Shown here piece after piece: positions 22,608 to 32,205 of a DNA stretch of 64,000 bases. Each line of letters opens with the position of its first letter. Position 1 is the stretch's first letter. Under the pieces are notes generated by a model. The model searched no databases. It saw only the letters and a list, made by a program, of their open reading frames with translations, and was not told the DNA's origin. A program made the translations under genes and the position numbers. The stretch is from the NCBI RefSeq assembly GCF_902167705.1, contig NZ_CABHMZ010000026.1, positions 62,001 to 126,000 on the forward strand, given 5' to 3'. The DNA is from Streptococcus constellatus (GTDB lineage Bacteria > Bacillota > Bacilli > Lactobacillales > Streptococcaceae).

Positions 22608-24065
22608 TTATTGAATACGTTCTAACATATTTTCAATGTGTTCAATCGATTTTTCACGTCCAAGTAGATAAATGGTATCTGGCAATTCTGGTCCGTGCAT
22701 TTCTCCCGAAACAGCGATGCGAATTGGCATAAAGAGATTTTTGCCTTTGATACCCGTTTCTTTTTGCACTGCCTTGATTTGTGGGAAGATATTTTCTGAC
22801 TTGAAGTCTTCATCACTCATAGCTTCCAATTTTTCTTTGAATGCTTTCAAAACAGTTGGTACTGTTTCACCTGCCATAAACTCTTTTTCTTCTGCCGTTA
22901 GCTCTGGGAAATCTTCAAAGAAGAGGTCTGTGAGCGGTACGATTTCATCTACAGACTTCATTTGTGGCTTGTAGAGTTCAACCAACTTTTCAGCCTTATC
23001 TGTTAAACGACCAGCCGCTTCCAAATAAGGTTTTGCCATATCAAAAATGGTTTCAAAATCCGCATTTTTAATGTATTCATTGCTCATCCAGTCTAATTTC
23101 TTTTGGTCAAAAGCAGCTGGTGACTTGCTAAGACGGTGTTCATCAAAGAGCTGAATCAATTCTTCGCGTGAGAAGATTTCATTTTCACCGCCAGGATTCC
23201 AGCCAAGAAGGGCAATAAAGTTGAAGACAGCTTCAGGCAGATAACCTTTTTTACGATAATCTTCAATAAATTGAAGCGTGTTCGTATCACGTTTGGATAA
23301 TTTCTTACCCGTTTCAGAGTTAATAATCAAGGTCATGTGACCAAATTGTGGCGCTTCCCAACCGAGCGCTTCATATACCATGAGCTGCTTAGGTGTATTG
23401 GCAATGTGGTCATCTCCACGAATGACATGGGAAATTTTCATCAGATGGTCATCCACCACAACCGCAAAATTATAAGTTGGATAGCCGTCTTTTTTCTGAA
23501 TCACCCAGTCACCGCCGATATTGCCACCTTCAAATTCAATCTCACCTTTGACAAGATCGTTCCACTTGTAAATTCCAGATTCATTGACTGCAAGACGGAC
23601 TGTTGGAACAATGCCTGCTGCTTCACGCTCTGCGATATAAGCTGCTTTTTCATCTTTAGACATTCCCAGATATTCATTGATATAGCGAGGTGTTTCTCCA
23701 GCAGCTTCCTGACGTTCACGCTCTGCTGCCAACTCTTCCTCCGTCACGTATGACTTGTAAGCCAAGCCTTTTTCAAGTAACTCATTGATATAACCTTGGT
23801 AAATATCCAAGCGTTCAGATTGGCGGTAATTTTCATGTGTTTCTGGGCTTTCGTCCCAATCAATCCCTAACCAACGCAGATTTTCCAGCTGTGAACGCTC
23901 CCCGTCTTCCACATGACGTTTTCGGTCTGTATCTTCAATCCGAATAATAAAAGCACCACCATGATGACGTGCATAAAGATAGTTAAAGAGCGCCGTCCGC
24001 GCATTTCCGATGTGTAACAGTCCCGTTGGACTTGGTGCATAACGCACACGAATTTGATTCGCCAA
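22608..24065 (-). CDS. gltX: Glutamyl-tRNA synthetase
   Basis: Class I synthetase charging tRNA-Glu and, in Firmicutes, tRNA-Gln for later amidation. It is 485 residues. The HIGH motif is in [14 protein letters not shown] at residues 11-24, and the KMSKS motif reads KLSKRD near residue 254. The C-terminal anticodon-binding helical domain is complete. An extended -10 promoter TGGTATAAT lies upstream on the minus strand at 24134-24142. Confidence 0.97.
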   Translation of the reverse strand: MANQIRVRYAPSPTGLLHIGNARTALFNYLYARHHGGAFIIRIEDTDRKRHVEDGERSQLENLRWLGIDWDESPETHENYRQSERLDIYQGYINELLEKGLAYKSYVTEEELAAERERQEAAGETPRYINEYLGMSKDEKAAYIAEREAAGIVPTVRLAVNESGIYKWNDLVKGEIEFEGGNIGGDWVIQKKDGYPTYNFAVVVDDHLMKISHVIRGDDHIANTPKQLMVYEALGWEAPQFGHMTLIINSETGKKLSKRDTNTLQFIEDYRKKGYLPEAVFNFIALLGWNPGGENEIFSREELIQLFDEHRLSKSPAAFDQKKLDWMSNEYIKNADFETIFDMAKPYLEAAGRLTDKAEKLVELYKPQMKSVDEIVPLTDLFFEDFPELTAEEKEFMAGETVPTVLKAFKEKLEAMSDEDFKSENIFPQIKAVQKETGIKGKNLFMPIRIAVSGEMHGPELPDTIYLLGREKSIEHIENMLERIQ

Positions 24066-24133
24066 TTTTATATCTCCTAATTTTTATCTTATATTTCTAA
24101 CAGGAAAAACCTGTTTTTATTTCAAACGTTACT

Positions 24134-24142
24134 ATTATACCA
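24134..24142 (-). promoter_or_regulatory. Extended -10 promoter of gltX
   Basis: The minus strand reads TGGTATAAT, a perfect TATAAT with the TGn extension, about 70 bp upstream of the gltX ATG. No good -35 is seen, as is usual for extended -10 promoters. Confidence 0.6.
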
Positions 24143-24272
24143 CATAGTTGTCGAAAAGAAATAACAGAAACGATGAAACTTTATTATTCTTCCAATCATT
24201 TACAGAATTTCCTTAGCACTGTGGGAGCCACCGTCTGCCTCACCTATCAATTCAATGCTTAGTTACACTGAC

Positions 24273-25640
24273 TTACCCAAACACCTTCTTCAATACTTCA
24301 CTAATCGTTGTCACACCAATAACTTCAATAGTTTCAGGAATATTCAATCCATTCAGAGAGTTTTTAGGAGCGTAAACTTTGGTGAAGCCCAGCTTAGCAG
24401 CTTCATTGATGCGCTGCTCAATGCGATTGACACGGCGGATTTCCCCCGTCAGACCGATTTCTCCAATAAAACATTCTTGTGGATTCGTTGGCAAATCTTT
24501 ATAACTAGAAGCAATTGCGACAGCAACAGCTAAATCAATGGCTGGCTCATCCAATTTGACACCGCCTGCTGACTTGAGGTAGGCATCTTGATTTTGCAAT
24601 AATAACCCTGCTCGCTTTTCCAAAACAGCCATAATCAAGCTGGCACGGTTGAAATCCAAGCCTGTCGTTGTCCGCTTAGCATTGCCAAACATGGTCGGCG
24701 TCACCAAAGCCTGCACTTCCGCAAGGATTGGACGCGTCCCCTCCATAGTCACCACGATAGAAGAGCCTGTTGCCCCATCTAAACGCTCCTCTAAGAAAAC
24801 CTGACTAGGATTGAGCACTTCAACCAGCCCCCCTGATTGCATCTCAAAAATACCGATTTCATTCGTGGAGCCAAAGCGGTTTTTGACCGCCCGCAAAATA
24901 CGAAAGGTATGCTGCCGCTCACCCTCAAAATAAAGCACCGTATCCACCATGTGTTCCAAAGTTCTAGGCCCAGCCAGAGTGCCTTCTTTCGTCATATGAC
25001 CGACGATAAAGGTGGCAATATTATTCGTCTTTGCCAACTGCATCAGCTCCGCTGTCACTTCTCGTACTTGTGAAACCGACCCCTGCACACTGGAAATTTC
25101 TGGCGATAGAATCGTCTGAATGGAATCTATAATCAAGAAATCTGGCTTAATTTTTTCAATCTCAGCACGAATCTGCTGCATATTGGTCTCAGCATAAAGA
25201 TAAAACTCACTGTCAATATCGCCTAATCGCTCCGCACGCAACTTAATCTGCTCGGCAGACTCTTCCCCACTGACATACAATACCGTTCCCTTATGAGAGA
25301 GTTGGGTCGAAACCTGCAATAAAAGGGTAGATTTCCCGATGCCAGGGTCTCCTCCGATTAGAACTAAACTTCCTGGCACCACGCCGCCACCCAAGACACG
25401 GTTAAACTCATCCATATCTGTCTTGGTACGGTTGACATTGATAGAAGTCACCTCCGCTAACTTCATCGGTCGACTTTTTTCCCCTGTCAGAGAAACACGC
25501 GCATTCTTAACCTCTGTAACTTCGACCTCTTCTACAAAAGAAGACCAAGCCCCACAGTTAGGACAGCGCCCTAGATACTTGGGGGAATGATATTCACAAT
25601 TTTGACAAACAAATGTCGCTTTTTTCTTGGCTATGATAGA
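24273..25640 (-). CDS. radA: DNA repair and recombination protein RadA
   Basis: RecA-like helicase that extends D-loops in recombination and, in streptococci, in transformation. It has an N-terminal zinc finger CQNC-CPNC, Walker [13 protein letters not shown], the RadA-specific KNRFGS motif and a C-terminal Lon-like domain, for about 453 residues. No ATG, GTG or TTG lies at the expected start. The AAAGAGG ribosome site after the dut stop is followed by ATC ATA, then AKKKATF. The boundary here is approximate; a TTG at about 25,668 inside dut is an alternative. It is co-transcribed with dut under a cin-box-like element. Confidence 0.93.
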   Translation of the reverse strand, partial: SIIAKKKATFVCQNCEYHSPKYLGRCPNCGAWSSFVEEVEVTEVKNARVSLTGEKSRPMKLAEVTSINVNRTKTDMDEFNRVLGGGVVPGSLVLIGGDPGIGKSTLLLQVSTQLSHKGTVLYVSGEESAEQIKLRAERLGDIDSEFYLYAETNMQQIRAEIEKIKPDFLIIDSIQTILSPEISSVQGSVSQVREVTAELMQLAKTNNIATFIVGHMTKEGTLAGPRTLEHMVDTVLYFEGERQHTFRILRAVKNRFGSTNEIGIFEMQSGGLVEVLNPSQVFLEERLDGATGSSIVVTMEGTRPILAEVQALVTPTMFGNAKRTTTGLDFNRASLIMAVLEKRAGLLLQNQDAYLKSAGGVKLDEPAIDLAVAVAIASSYKDLPTNPQECFIGEIGLTGEIRRVNRIEQRINEAAKLGFTKVYAPKNSLNGLNIPETIEVIGVTTISEVLKKVFG

Positions 25641-25650
25641 TTCCTCTTTC

Positions 25651-26094
25651 TTAATGCCCCGTGCTTCCAAAACCACCTGTCCGCACACCATCTGCTTCAT
25701 CATTATCAGCAAGCAAAAACGGCGCAAAAACAGCTTGAACGATACGATCTTCTTCTTCTAAAACCACTTCTTGATCTGTAATGTTCTGCATTTGCGCAAA
25801 AATGTGTCCTTCATTTCCCGGATTACCGTAGTAATCCCCGTCAATAACGCCCACAGAGTTAATCAAAACCAACCCTTTTTTACGTGGATTAGATGAACGA
25901 TCATAAAGATAGAGTACTTCGCCAGCCTGCATATAGGCCTTGACACCTGTTGGCACCAATTTAATCTCTTTTGGCGCAATCACTGTACGCTCTGCCACTT
26001 TTAAGTCATAACCTGCCGCATGAGTTGTCTCACGCTTTGGCAATAAATTTTCATTTGTAAAGCTTGAAACAAGCTCAAAACCACGAATTCGCAT
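25651..26094 (-). CDS. dut: Deoxyuridine 5'-triphosphate nucleotidohydrolase
   Basis: Hydrolyses dUTP to dUMP and pyrophosphate, protecting DNA from uracil. It is 147 residues. The conserved motifs are [20 protein letters not shown], the uracil-binding loop [19 protein letters not shown] and the P-loop-like C-terminus GGFGSTGH. It is upstream of radA with about 10 nt between, as in pneumococcus. A SigX-type box and a sigma-A promoter overlap upstream. Confidence 0.95.
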   Translation of the reverse strand: MRIRGFELVSSFTNENLLPKRETTHAAGYDLKVAERTVIAPKEIKLVPTGVKAYMQAGEVLYLYDRSSNPRKKGLVLINSVGVIDGDYYGNPGNEGHIFAQMQNITDQEVVLEEEDRIVQAVFAPFLLADNDEADGVRTGGFGSTGH

Positions 26095-26124
26095 ATTTTT
26101 CTCTTTTCTACTTTTGCTTCCCCT

Positions 26125-26153
26125 ATTATACTAAATTCGTAAAAAACACGCAA
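26125..26153 (-). promoter_or_regulatory. Sigma-A promoter of dut-radA
   Basis: The minus strand shows TTGCGT (26148-26153), a 17-bp spacer and a perfect TATAAT (26125-26130). The cin-box-like element falls inside the spacer, so the two polymerase forms would compete for the same DNA. Confidence 0.6.
26134..26141 (-). promoter_or_regulatory. cin-box-like element upstream of dut-radA
   Basis: The minus strand reads TACGAATT after a T tract, seven of eight matches to TACGAATA. In pneumococcus the dut-radA transcript belongs to the late competence genes, so this is probably a functional SigX site. Confidence 0.65.
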
Positions 26154-26155
26154 AA

Positions 26156-26178
26156 TGCAGGTCATTCTTCAACCTGCA
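26156..26178. terminator. Bidirectional hairpin between the S66 peptidase gene and dut
   Basis: A 7-bp perfect stem TGCAGGT / ACCTGCA with a 9-nt loop, followed by CTTTTT on plus and TTTTG on minus. It ends the S66 peptidase transcript just upstream of the dut promoter. Confidence 0.7.
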
Positions 26179-26187
26179 CTTTTTAAG

Positions 26188-27222
26188 TTATTTCAGTTCA
26201 TTCAAAAATCGAATGACTTGCTCGTTGGCATCCACTTGAGCTTTCACCCCAAAAGGAACAATTGCTCTTGGAGTGGCATGTCCAACATTTAAATTATACA
26301 AAATAGGAATATCCATATCAATGACATCAAGCAGGATTTGCTTATACTCATCATAGTAGGTTTCATCCATTGGTTTTCCAACAAGCACACCATTTAAAAC
26401 AGCAAAAATACCTGTCGCTTTTAGGGCTTTTAGCATTTTTCGATATAAAGTTGGTTCTGTTTTTTCCTCACTGGTTTCCAACAAAAGGATTTTTCCTGCC
26501 CACTCTGAAAGACTAGAAAAAAGGGCATAGCGAGCACACAGTTCAATCGTATCCTCATATCTTGTATTATCAAATATCTGATAGAGCGACTCCAAACAGC
26601 CTCCTAAAATTTCCCCTTCAAATGTTGCCTTCCCTTTCAGCAATTCAAAACCTTGATTTTCATGACGAGTCCGTTTCATTCCTAAGGCTTTTTCACTAAA
26701 ATCCATCCTCTCATCATACCAAACACTGCTCGGTCTGATTTCTGAGATAGTCTCTGTTCCAATCAGTTCCTTAAAATATGAAAGCGTATAAGGCAACATT
26801 TCTTCCTCTAACTCACAAACATCAGCAAGAAATGACTGACCATAAAAAGTTTTCATTCCCAACTTATGAAGCATGAGATGATTTATAGTGGTGTCTGAAA
26901 AACCTAAAAATACTTTCTGATCCACAACCTTTTTTAACTGATCATCTTCAAACAAATAGGGCAGCAATCGATATGTATCATCTCCACCAATAGCACATAA
27001 AATCATATCAATTGAAGAATCTTCAAAAGCCTGAATCAAATCTTGCGCTCTCGATTCAGGGTGCTCTTCCAGATAATCCATTCCTTTTTGTGCATGCTCT
27101 AAAAACGTCACTTCAAGTCCCAAGTCTTTCAAACGTTTCAATCCCAGATCAACCTCATGTCTAACGAAATTTTCTCCAATGATTCCGCTTGATAAACTGA
27201 CAATTCCTACTTTCTTTATCAT
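26188..27222 (-). CDS. S66 family peptidase (LD-carboxypeptidase/MccF-like)
   Basis: Serine peptidase family that includes LD-carboxypeptidases trimming muropeptides and MccF-type enzymes that inactivate microcin C. It is 344 residues. The oxyanion region is AIGGDDTYRLLP, the nucleophile Ser is in GFSDTT near residue 110, and the Glu and His partners fall in LLETSE and NVGHATPR. The sequence does not decide between a wall and an immunity role. Length and the GDDTYR loop favour the MccF-like branch (inference). An extended -10 promoter lies upstream at 27254-27259. Confidence 0.85.
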   Translation of the reverse strand: MIKKVGIVSLSSGIIGENFVRHEVDLGLKRLKDLGLEVTFLEHAQKGMDYLEEHPESRAQDLIQAFEDSSIDMILCAIGGDDTYRLLPYLFEDDQLKKVVDQKVFLGFSDTTINHLMLHKLGMKTFYGQSFLADVCELEEEMLPYTLSYFKELIGTETISEIRPSSVWYDERMDFSEKALGMKRTRHENQGFELLKGKATFEGEILGGCLESLYQIFDNTRYEDTIELCARYALFSSLSEWAGKILLLETSEEKTEPTLYRKMLKALKATGIFAVLNGVLVGKPMDETYYDEYKQILLDVIDMDIPILYNLNVGHATPRAIVPFGVKAQVDANEQVIRFLNELK

Positions 27223-27253
27223 CTAATCTCCTCCCTTACTGATAATTTGAATC

Positions 27254-27259
27254 ATTATA
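27254..27259 (-). promoter_or_regulatory. Extended -10 promoter of the S66 peptidase gene
   Basis: The minus strand reads TGATATAAT, a perfect TATAAT with a TGn extension, about 30 bp upstream of the ATG at 27222. The -35 is poor. Confidence 0.5.
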
Positions 27260-27316
27260 TCACAAAATATAATCAACTAAAATGCTAAATGACCAATATT
27301 CGCAAAACAAAAAAGA

Positions 27317-27331
27317 CCACCTCTTTGGTGG
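27317..27331 (-). terminator. Terminator of the C26 amidotransferase gene
   Basis: On the minus strand CCACC, a 5-nt loop and GGTGG are followed by TCTTTTTTG. It lies about 125 bp after the C26 gene. The rest of 27,260-27,455 shows no credible gene, only a four-codon reading frame at 27,351. Confidence 0.65.
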
Positions 27332-27455
27332 CCCTTATAGGGAGATTATTATGAAAAAGTTTTAGGATTTCATCAAATAAAGTTAGGAGGTCTTCATTTG
27401 AATAATTTTATTATAAACCTACTTTCTTAAAAGAAACTTAAGTACGATTTTAAAT

Positions 27456-28145
27456 TTACAATTCCTGCAAAAGGTACTGAAAAAGTTCTAGATTTCCTTT
27501 TTCTTCATTGACTAAAAACTCTGGGTGCCATTGAAGCCCAATGATCCGACTATTATCTAGCGACTCAATCGCTTCAATGGTTTTATCTCTAGGATCAAAA
27601 GCCGTTGCACGAAAATTCGGCGCCAAATCCTTAATACTTTGTCGATGGACAGAGTTAATCTGACTAGCACGACCAAACAGCTCTTCAACAACACTGCCTT
27701 TCTCAGTTTGAATGGAGTGTGAAGTTCCAAAAGGTAAACCCTGCCAATGGTTGTCAATGTGCTGATTCAGCGTTCCACCAAAAGCAACATTGACTAGCTG
27801 CAAGCCTCGGCAAATCGCCATAATTGGTTTTTCCTGTCGAAGAGTTTCTGCTAACAGAGCTAGCTCAAATTCATCTCGCACCATATTGTAATCATCACTC
27901 TCAATCGCCTGCTGTTCTCCATAAAAAGTGGGATGCACATGTTGTCCCCCTGACAAAATCAGCTTATCAATACTCTCAACATAATCCTTCACCAAGCTTT
28001 TATCACCAACAGGGATAATCATAGGCAATCCGCCAGCGATTTTGATACTCTCAGCAAATTTACTAGAAACAGATGAGTGAATATTTTTACCTTCCTTATC
28101 AACAGGACAAAGATTAGCGGTCACTCCAACAATCGGTCTGCTCAT
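27456..28145 (-). CDS. Class I glutamine amidotransferase-like hydrolase (peptidase C26)
   Basis: Family of gamma-glutamyl-gamma-aminobutyrate hydrolase (PuuD-like). It is 229 residues. The nucleophile Cys is in MAICRGLQLVN near residue 112 and the His-Glu dyad in QWHPE near residue 206. The oxyanion glycines are in LSGGQHVHP. The substrate in streptococci is not established, and a role in cleaving gamma-glutamyl compounds is family-based inference. It stands alone on the minus strand with an AGGAGGGA ribosome site before ATG 28145. Confidence 0.88.
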   Translation of the reverse strand: MSRPIVGVTANLCPVDKEGKNIHSSVSSKFAESIKIAGGLPMIIPVGDKSLVKDYVESIDKLILSGGQHVHPTFYGEQQAIESDDYNMVRDEFELALLAETLRQEKPIMAICRGLQLVNVAFGGTLNQHIDNHWQGLPFGTSHSIQTEKGSVVEELFGRASQINSVHRQSIKDLAPNFRATAFDPRDKTIEAIESLDNSRIIGLQWHPEFLVNEEKGNLELFQYLLQEL

Positions 28146-28396
28146 ACGATTCCCTCCTCATTGATATACACAATCTTACCACTTCCCCAGCTAGCCGTCC
28201 AATTGATTTTTTTAAAGGTCGTGATAAATAACTTTTATACTAGCCACAACTCCTGTCTCATTACACTCTATTTATGCACTTTAATCAGCCTTGATTCTTA
28301 TAAAATAAGAACTTATAAAAACAAGCTACTACTAAACAAGAAATTTATCGCTTTCTATGGTAAAATGAAATTAGAAAACTCTATAAGGAGAAGAAC

Positions 28397-29413
28397 ATGG
28401 AAAAACAAACAGTTGCTGTTTTAGGCCCTGGTTCATGGGGTACTGCTTTAGCACAAGTATTAAATGACAACGGACATGAAGTTCGCATTTGGGGCAATAT
28501 TGCCGAACAAATCACTGAAATCAATGAACATCATACCAACAAACGTTATTTTAAAGATATTGTTCTTGATGAAAAGATTACAGCATATTACGACTTAAAA
28601 GAAACCCTTGACGGCGTGGATGCTATCCTCTTCGTTGTTCCAACCAAAGTCACACGTCTTGTAGCCAAACAAGTCGCCGAGGTGCTTGATCATCCAGTTA
28701 AAGTGATGCACGCTTCAAAAGGTCTAGAGCCCGACACTCACAAACGACTTTCCATGATTTTGGAAGAAGAATTATCTGCAGAATTACGAAGTGAAGTCGT
28801 TGTTGTATCTGGACCAAGCCATGCTGAAGAAACCATTGTTCGTGACATTACTCTTATCACAGCAGCTTCAAAAGACTTAGAAACAGCTAAATACGTTCAA
28901 GAGCTTTTTAGCAATCACTACTTCCGCCTCTACACTAATACAGATGTCATCGGCGTGGAAACAGCAGGTGCACTAAAAAATATCATTGCTGTCGGAGCAG
29001 GTGCTCTTCACGGTCTCGGTTACGGTGACAATGCCAAAGCTGCCATTATCACGCGTGGCTTAGCAGAGATTACGCGTCTTGGGGTCAAACTCGGTGCCAG
29101 CCCCTTGACATATAGCGGTTTATCCGGAGTAGGAGATTTAATTGTCACAGGAACCTCCGTTCATTCACGTAATTGGCGCGCTGGTGATGCCCTTGGTCGC
29201 GGTGAAAAGTTAGAAGATATCGAAGCCAATATGGGCATGGTTATCGAAGGGATTTCTACTACCAGAGCTGCTTACGAACTCGCACAAGAATTAGACGTTT
29301 ACATGCCTATCACCCAAGCCATTTATCATGTCATTTATGAAAACCTTAACATAAAAGATGCCATTTATGATATAATGAATAATGAATTCAAAGCTGAAAA
29401 CGAATGGTCGTAA
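28397..29413 (+). CDS. gpsA: NAD(P)H-dependent glycerol-3-phosphate dehydrogenase
   Basis: Makes sn-glycerol 3-phosphate from dihydroxyacetone phosphate for phospholipids and teichoic acids. It is 338 residues. The Rossmann loop is [11 protein letters not shown] at residues 8-18, the catalytic Lys region is [12 protein letters not shown] near residue 195, and SGVGDLIVT follows. The second glycine of the usual GxGxWG is a Pro-containing GPGSWG, which is tolerated in the family. AAGGAGAAG precedes ATG 28397. It is upstream of galU in an operon, as in other streptococci. Confidence 0.96.
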   Translation: MEKQTVAVLGPGSWGTALAQVLNDNGHEVRIWGNIAEQITEINEHHTNKRYFKDIVLDEKITAYYDLKETLDGVDAILFVVPTKVTRLVAKQVAEVLDHPVKVMHASKGLEPDTHKRLSMILEEELSAELRSEVVVVSGPSHAEETIVRDITLITAASKDLETAKYVQELFSNHYFRLYTNTDVIGVETAGALKNIIAVGAGALHGLGYGDNAKAAIITRGLAEITRLGVKLGASPLTYSGLSGVGDLIVTGTSVHSRNWRAGDALGRGEKLEDIEANMGMVIEGISTTRAAYELAQELDVYMPITQAIYHVIYENLNIKDAIYDIMNNEFKAENEWS

Positions 29414-29441
29414 TCAGCCACACTAAAAAAGGAGTTAGTCT

Positions 29442-30341
29442 ATGACAAAAGTAAGAAAAGCAGTCATTCCTGCTGCCGGTCTTGGGACTCGTTTCCTACC
29501 AGCCACAAAAGCACTTTCCAAAGAAATGCTGCCTATTGTTGACAAACCGACTATTCAATTTATCGTCGAAGAAGCATTAAAATCTGGTATCAAAGACATC
29601 TTAGTCGTAACCGGAAAATCAAAACGATCTATTGAAGATCACTTTGATTCAAACTTTGAATTGGAGTACAACCTCAAAGAAAAAGGTAAATCTGGCCTTT
29701 TAAAACTCGTAGATGAAACAACTGGTATCGGTCTGCACTTCATTCGTCAAAGTCATCCGCGTGGTCTTGGAGACGCTGTTTTACAAGCCAAAGCTTTCGT
29801 TGGGAATGAGCCTTTTGTCGTTATGTTGGGCGACGACTTGATGGATATCACAAATGACAAAGCAATACCGCTAACGAGACAATTGATGAACGATTACGAA
29901 GAAACGCACGCTTCAACCATTGCTGTCATGAAAGTGCCACATGACGAAGTTTCTTCTTACGGTGTTATTGACCCACAAGGTGCAGGAGTGAATGGACTCT
30001 ACAGCGTTGAAACCTTTGTTGAAAAGCCAAAACCAGAAGATGCACCAAGTGACCTCGCCATTATCGGTCGTTATCTATTAACACCGGAAATCTTCTCCAT
30101 TTTGGAAACGCAAGCTCCAGGTGCTGGAAATGAGATTCAACTGACAGATGCCATTGATACTCTCAATAAAACACAAAGAGTATTTGCCCGCGAATTCACA
30201 GGTGACCGTTATGACGTTGGCGACAAATTTGGCTTTATGAAAACATCTATTGACTATGCCCTCAAGCACCCCCAAGTCAAAGACGACTTGAAACAATATA
30301 TCATTGACTTGGTCAAGAAATTAGATAAAAAAGAAAACTAA
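29442..30341 (+). CDS. galU: UTP-glucose-1-phosphate uridylyltransferase
   Basis: Makes UDP-glucose for capsule, glycolipid and teichoic acid decoration. It is 299 residues. The nucleotide-binding N-terminus [18 protein letters not shown] and the uridine region [10 protein letters not shown] are intact. It lies 28 nt after gpsA with AAAGGAG before the ATG. In streptococci the paralog is sometimes called hasC or cap4C when in capsule loci. Here the gpsA context supports the housekeeping copy. Confidence 0.96.
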   Translation: MTKVRKAVIPAAGLGTRFLPATKALSKEMLPIVDKPTIQFIVEEALKSGIKDILVVTGKSKRSIEDHFDSNFELEYNLKEKGKSGLLKLVDETTGIGLHFIRQSHPRGLGDAVLQAKAFVGNEPFVVMLGDDLMDITNDKAIPLTRQLMNDYEETHASTIAVMKVPHDEVSSYGVIDPQGAGVNGLYSVETFVEKPKPEDAPSDLAIIGRYLLTPEIFSILETQAPGAGNEIQLTDAIDTLNKTQRVFAREFTGDRYDVGDKFGFMKTSIDYALKHPQVKDDLKQYIIDLVKKLDKKEN

Positions 30342-30446
30342 CGGATAGCAATAAGGACTAAGACAGACGACTATGATTTGCTGATGTACTCTTTCGTGCT
30401 TGAAAAGTCAGCCACTGCGTCGTTAGCTCATGATAAAATATGCTTT

Positions 30447-30473
30447 GAAGCTGGAATCTTTCGTTCCAGTTTC
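30447..30473 (+). terminator. gpsA-galU terminator
   Basis: The stem GAAGCTGGAA / TTCCAGTTTC (one G-U pair) is followed by eight T residues. The flanks resemble those of the tyrS terminator. No gene is visible in the remaining 30,474-30,685 apart from a TATAAT-like run near 30,600. Confidence 0.85.
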
Positions 30474-30685
30474 TTTTTTTGTATTTTCTCTTTCACTTGT
30501 TGCAATTGCACCTCAAAACAAAAGAAAACGTAGAAATGATAAGGATTTTCACCTGTAGAATATATGAATGTTATTGTATTATTTGTGAAATTTTGGTAAT
30601 ATATATAATAATACAAAAGTACTTGTATGAGGAAAGTTAGTGTCTGGCTATCCTTAAAAATAAACAAAGAATAGAAAGGATTAAA

Positions 30686-31360
30686 ATGTCAAAAAAGAAA
30701 AAAGACACATCGTTAGTCTTTCTAATCTTGCTGAAGTGGTTAGCTGAACTGATTTATTTCGTAGGCATTGTGTTCGTTGCCGGCACAGCTCTCCTACTCC
30801 TATCATATAATATTCTCAATATACCGCTAGATTATATTCACATTGCAGCTTTAATTACTTCTTTCATTTATATATTGATCGGATTTTTAGTAGCAAATAG
30901 TTCCGAAGATATCGTGATTGCCAGCAATTACTTTAAAATCTTGTCCGCCCTTGGTTACTTAGCAGTGATTAGCTACTTTGACAATCAATTATTTGATTAT
31001 TTAAAAAATCCAGTCATTGATATCTGCTTAGCCATACCATTTTTGATTGCCATTATCTATAAAAAATTTTATAGAAAAATGATTTATCGTGCTGTCTTTA
31101 AAAAGCATCACTCCGTCTCGTTTTATAGTGAATATTCAAGTATTGAAGAGATAAAAGGCTCGATGTTAGATGCCGTCCGTGAAGCCGTCAAGGAAGGTCA
31201 CAAAGATAATGTAGAAGTTGTCGGAAAAAACTTTAGACAAGATGCAAAAGGAAATATTATCGGTATTTTCAAAATTTCACTAGCTCGTAAATTATTTAAA
31301 ATCGCTCAGCCAAAACTAATGCTGATTACCTTAAACTTTAATATCAATAATAATGAATAG
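30686..31360 (+). CDS. Unrecognised membrane protein with soluble C-terminal domain
   Basis: I do not recognise this family. It has 224 residues. A lysine-rich start (MSKKKKD) precedes four predicted membrane helices at about residues 10-45, 50-72, 85-100 and 108-125. A soluble domain follows from about 135, rich in charged residues with a strand-like end PKLMLITLNFNINN. The length and layout suggest a small anchored sensor or assembly factor, but nothing proves that. It is 12 nt upstream of the next gene, so the two form an operon, with AGAAAGGATT before ATG 30686. Confidence 0.7.
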   Translation: MSKKKKDTSLVFLILLKWLAELIYFVGIVFVAGTALLLLSYNILNIPLDYIHIAALITSFIYILIGFLVANSSEDIVIASNYFKILSALGYLAVISYFDNQLFDYLKNPVIDICLAIPFLIAIIYKKFYRKMIYRAVFKKHHSVSFYSEYSSIEEIKGSMLDAVREAVKEGHKDNVEVVGKNFRQDAKGNIIGIFKISLARKLFKIAQPKLMLITLNFNINNNE

Positions 31361-31372
31361 GAGTCTACAACA

Positions 31373-32077
31373 ATGTCAGAAATCGAAAAACCTATTTTAA
31401 CACTAGAGCAAGATCGCTTCTTGAAAAACAAATCCTTTGATACTTATAAAAAGAAACTTGAAGTTCTATCAAGAGCATACAGTGCCAATGCTATGAAAAC
31501 GAACAATGGTTTCTCATTAGATTCAGAAGAGCAATACAAAGCACTGTTTGAAGCTGTATTCTCAGGTGTTTGGGATGTTGACACAGGTATGCGCTATGTC
31601 AATGTCACAGAAATCATTGGTGTGTCTAGTTTCTTAGCTGGGCAAAAAGATGAAAATGGCTATTATATACGGAATTCTGACGGTGAAATTGTTTGGGACG
31701 TCGTAGACATTGACGAAGCCGAACTTTTCACAGAAGAACAAATCGCAACTATCGTTCCAAAAGAATATCGTGGAAAAGCATTTGTTCTTCGGGAGTTAGA
31801 TGCGCGTAAAGAATGGGGGGATAGACAACCCGTTGAAGACAATACTGCAACTGTACAACCTGTTGAAGAAACCATCGTTGAAGTAGAACCTGAACCAGTT
31901 GTTCAACCAGACCCCGCCGTTGAAACGCATACGGTTAGCCAACAAAAACCAGTTGTAAAACCAGACCCCGTTGTAAAGCCACTTCCAATGACAAAAGCTG
32001 AGAAGCAACAACAAAAAAAAGATTACACAAAAGAATCCATTAAAATTATCAATGCAACCATTGACAGCCTTGGATAG
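31373..32077 (+). CDS. Unrecognised protein with Pro-Val-rich linker
   Basis: I do not recognise this 234-residue protein. Residues 1-145 look globular and soluble, with no signal peptide. Residues about 150-210 are a low-complexity linker with repeated units such as EPVVQPDPAVE and KPVVKPDPVVKP. The C-terminus is a charged helix with KAEKQQQKKDYTKES. Its partner is the membrane protein immediately upstream. A rho-independent terminator follows at 32,101. It may be an effector or scaffold that reaches out through the linker, which is inference. Confidence 0.7.
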   Translation: MSEIEKPILTLEQDRFLKNKSFDTYKKKLEVLSRAYSANAMKTNNGFSLDSEEQYKALFEAVFSGVWDVDTGMRYVNVTEIIGVSSFLAGQKDENGYYIRNSDGEIVWDVVDIDEAELFTEEQIATIVPKEYRGKAFVLRELDARKEWGDRQPVEDNTATVQPVEETIVEVEPEPVVQPDPAVETHTVSQQKPVVKPDPVVKPLPMTKAEKQQQKKDYTKESIKIINATIDSLG

Positions 32078-32100
32078 TAATAGTTTTCAATAATATTAAA

Positions 32101-32130
32101 AACCTTTCAACGATAATTGAAAGGTTTTTT
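32101..32130 (+). terminator. Terminator after the two unknown genes
   Basis: A perfect 10-bp stem AACCTTTCAA / TTGAAAGGTT with a 6-nt loop and a following TTTTG run. It marks the last clearly intact host unit before the mobile region. Confidence 0.85.
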
Positions 32131-32205
32131 GTTCTCTTTTCAATTTGAAAAGGATTAACTTAAATTTTAAAATAGAAGCAGAATGAAGCATTTTTGACTC
32201 ATTTA

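Noticed and set aside
27349-27363. Four-codon leader peptide at 27,351
   Set aside because: A short ATG AAA AAG TTT TAG alone is too weak; no attenuator or downstream plus-strand gene supports it.
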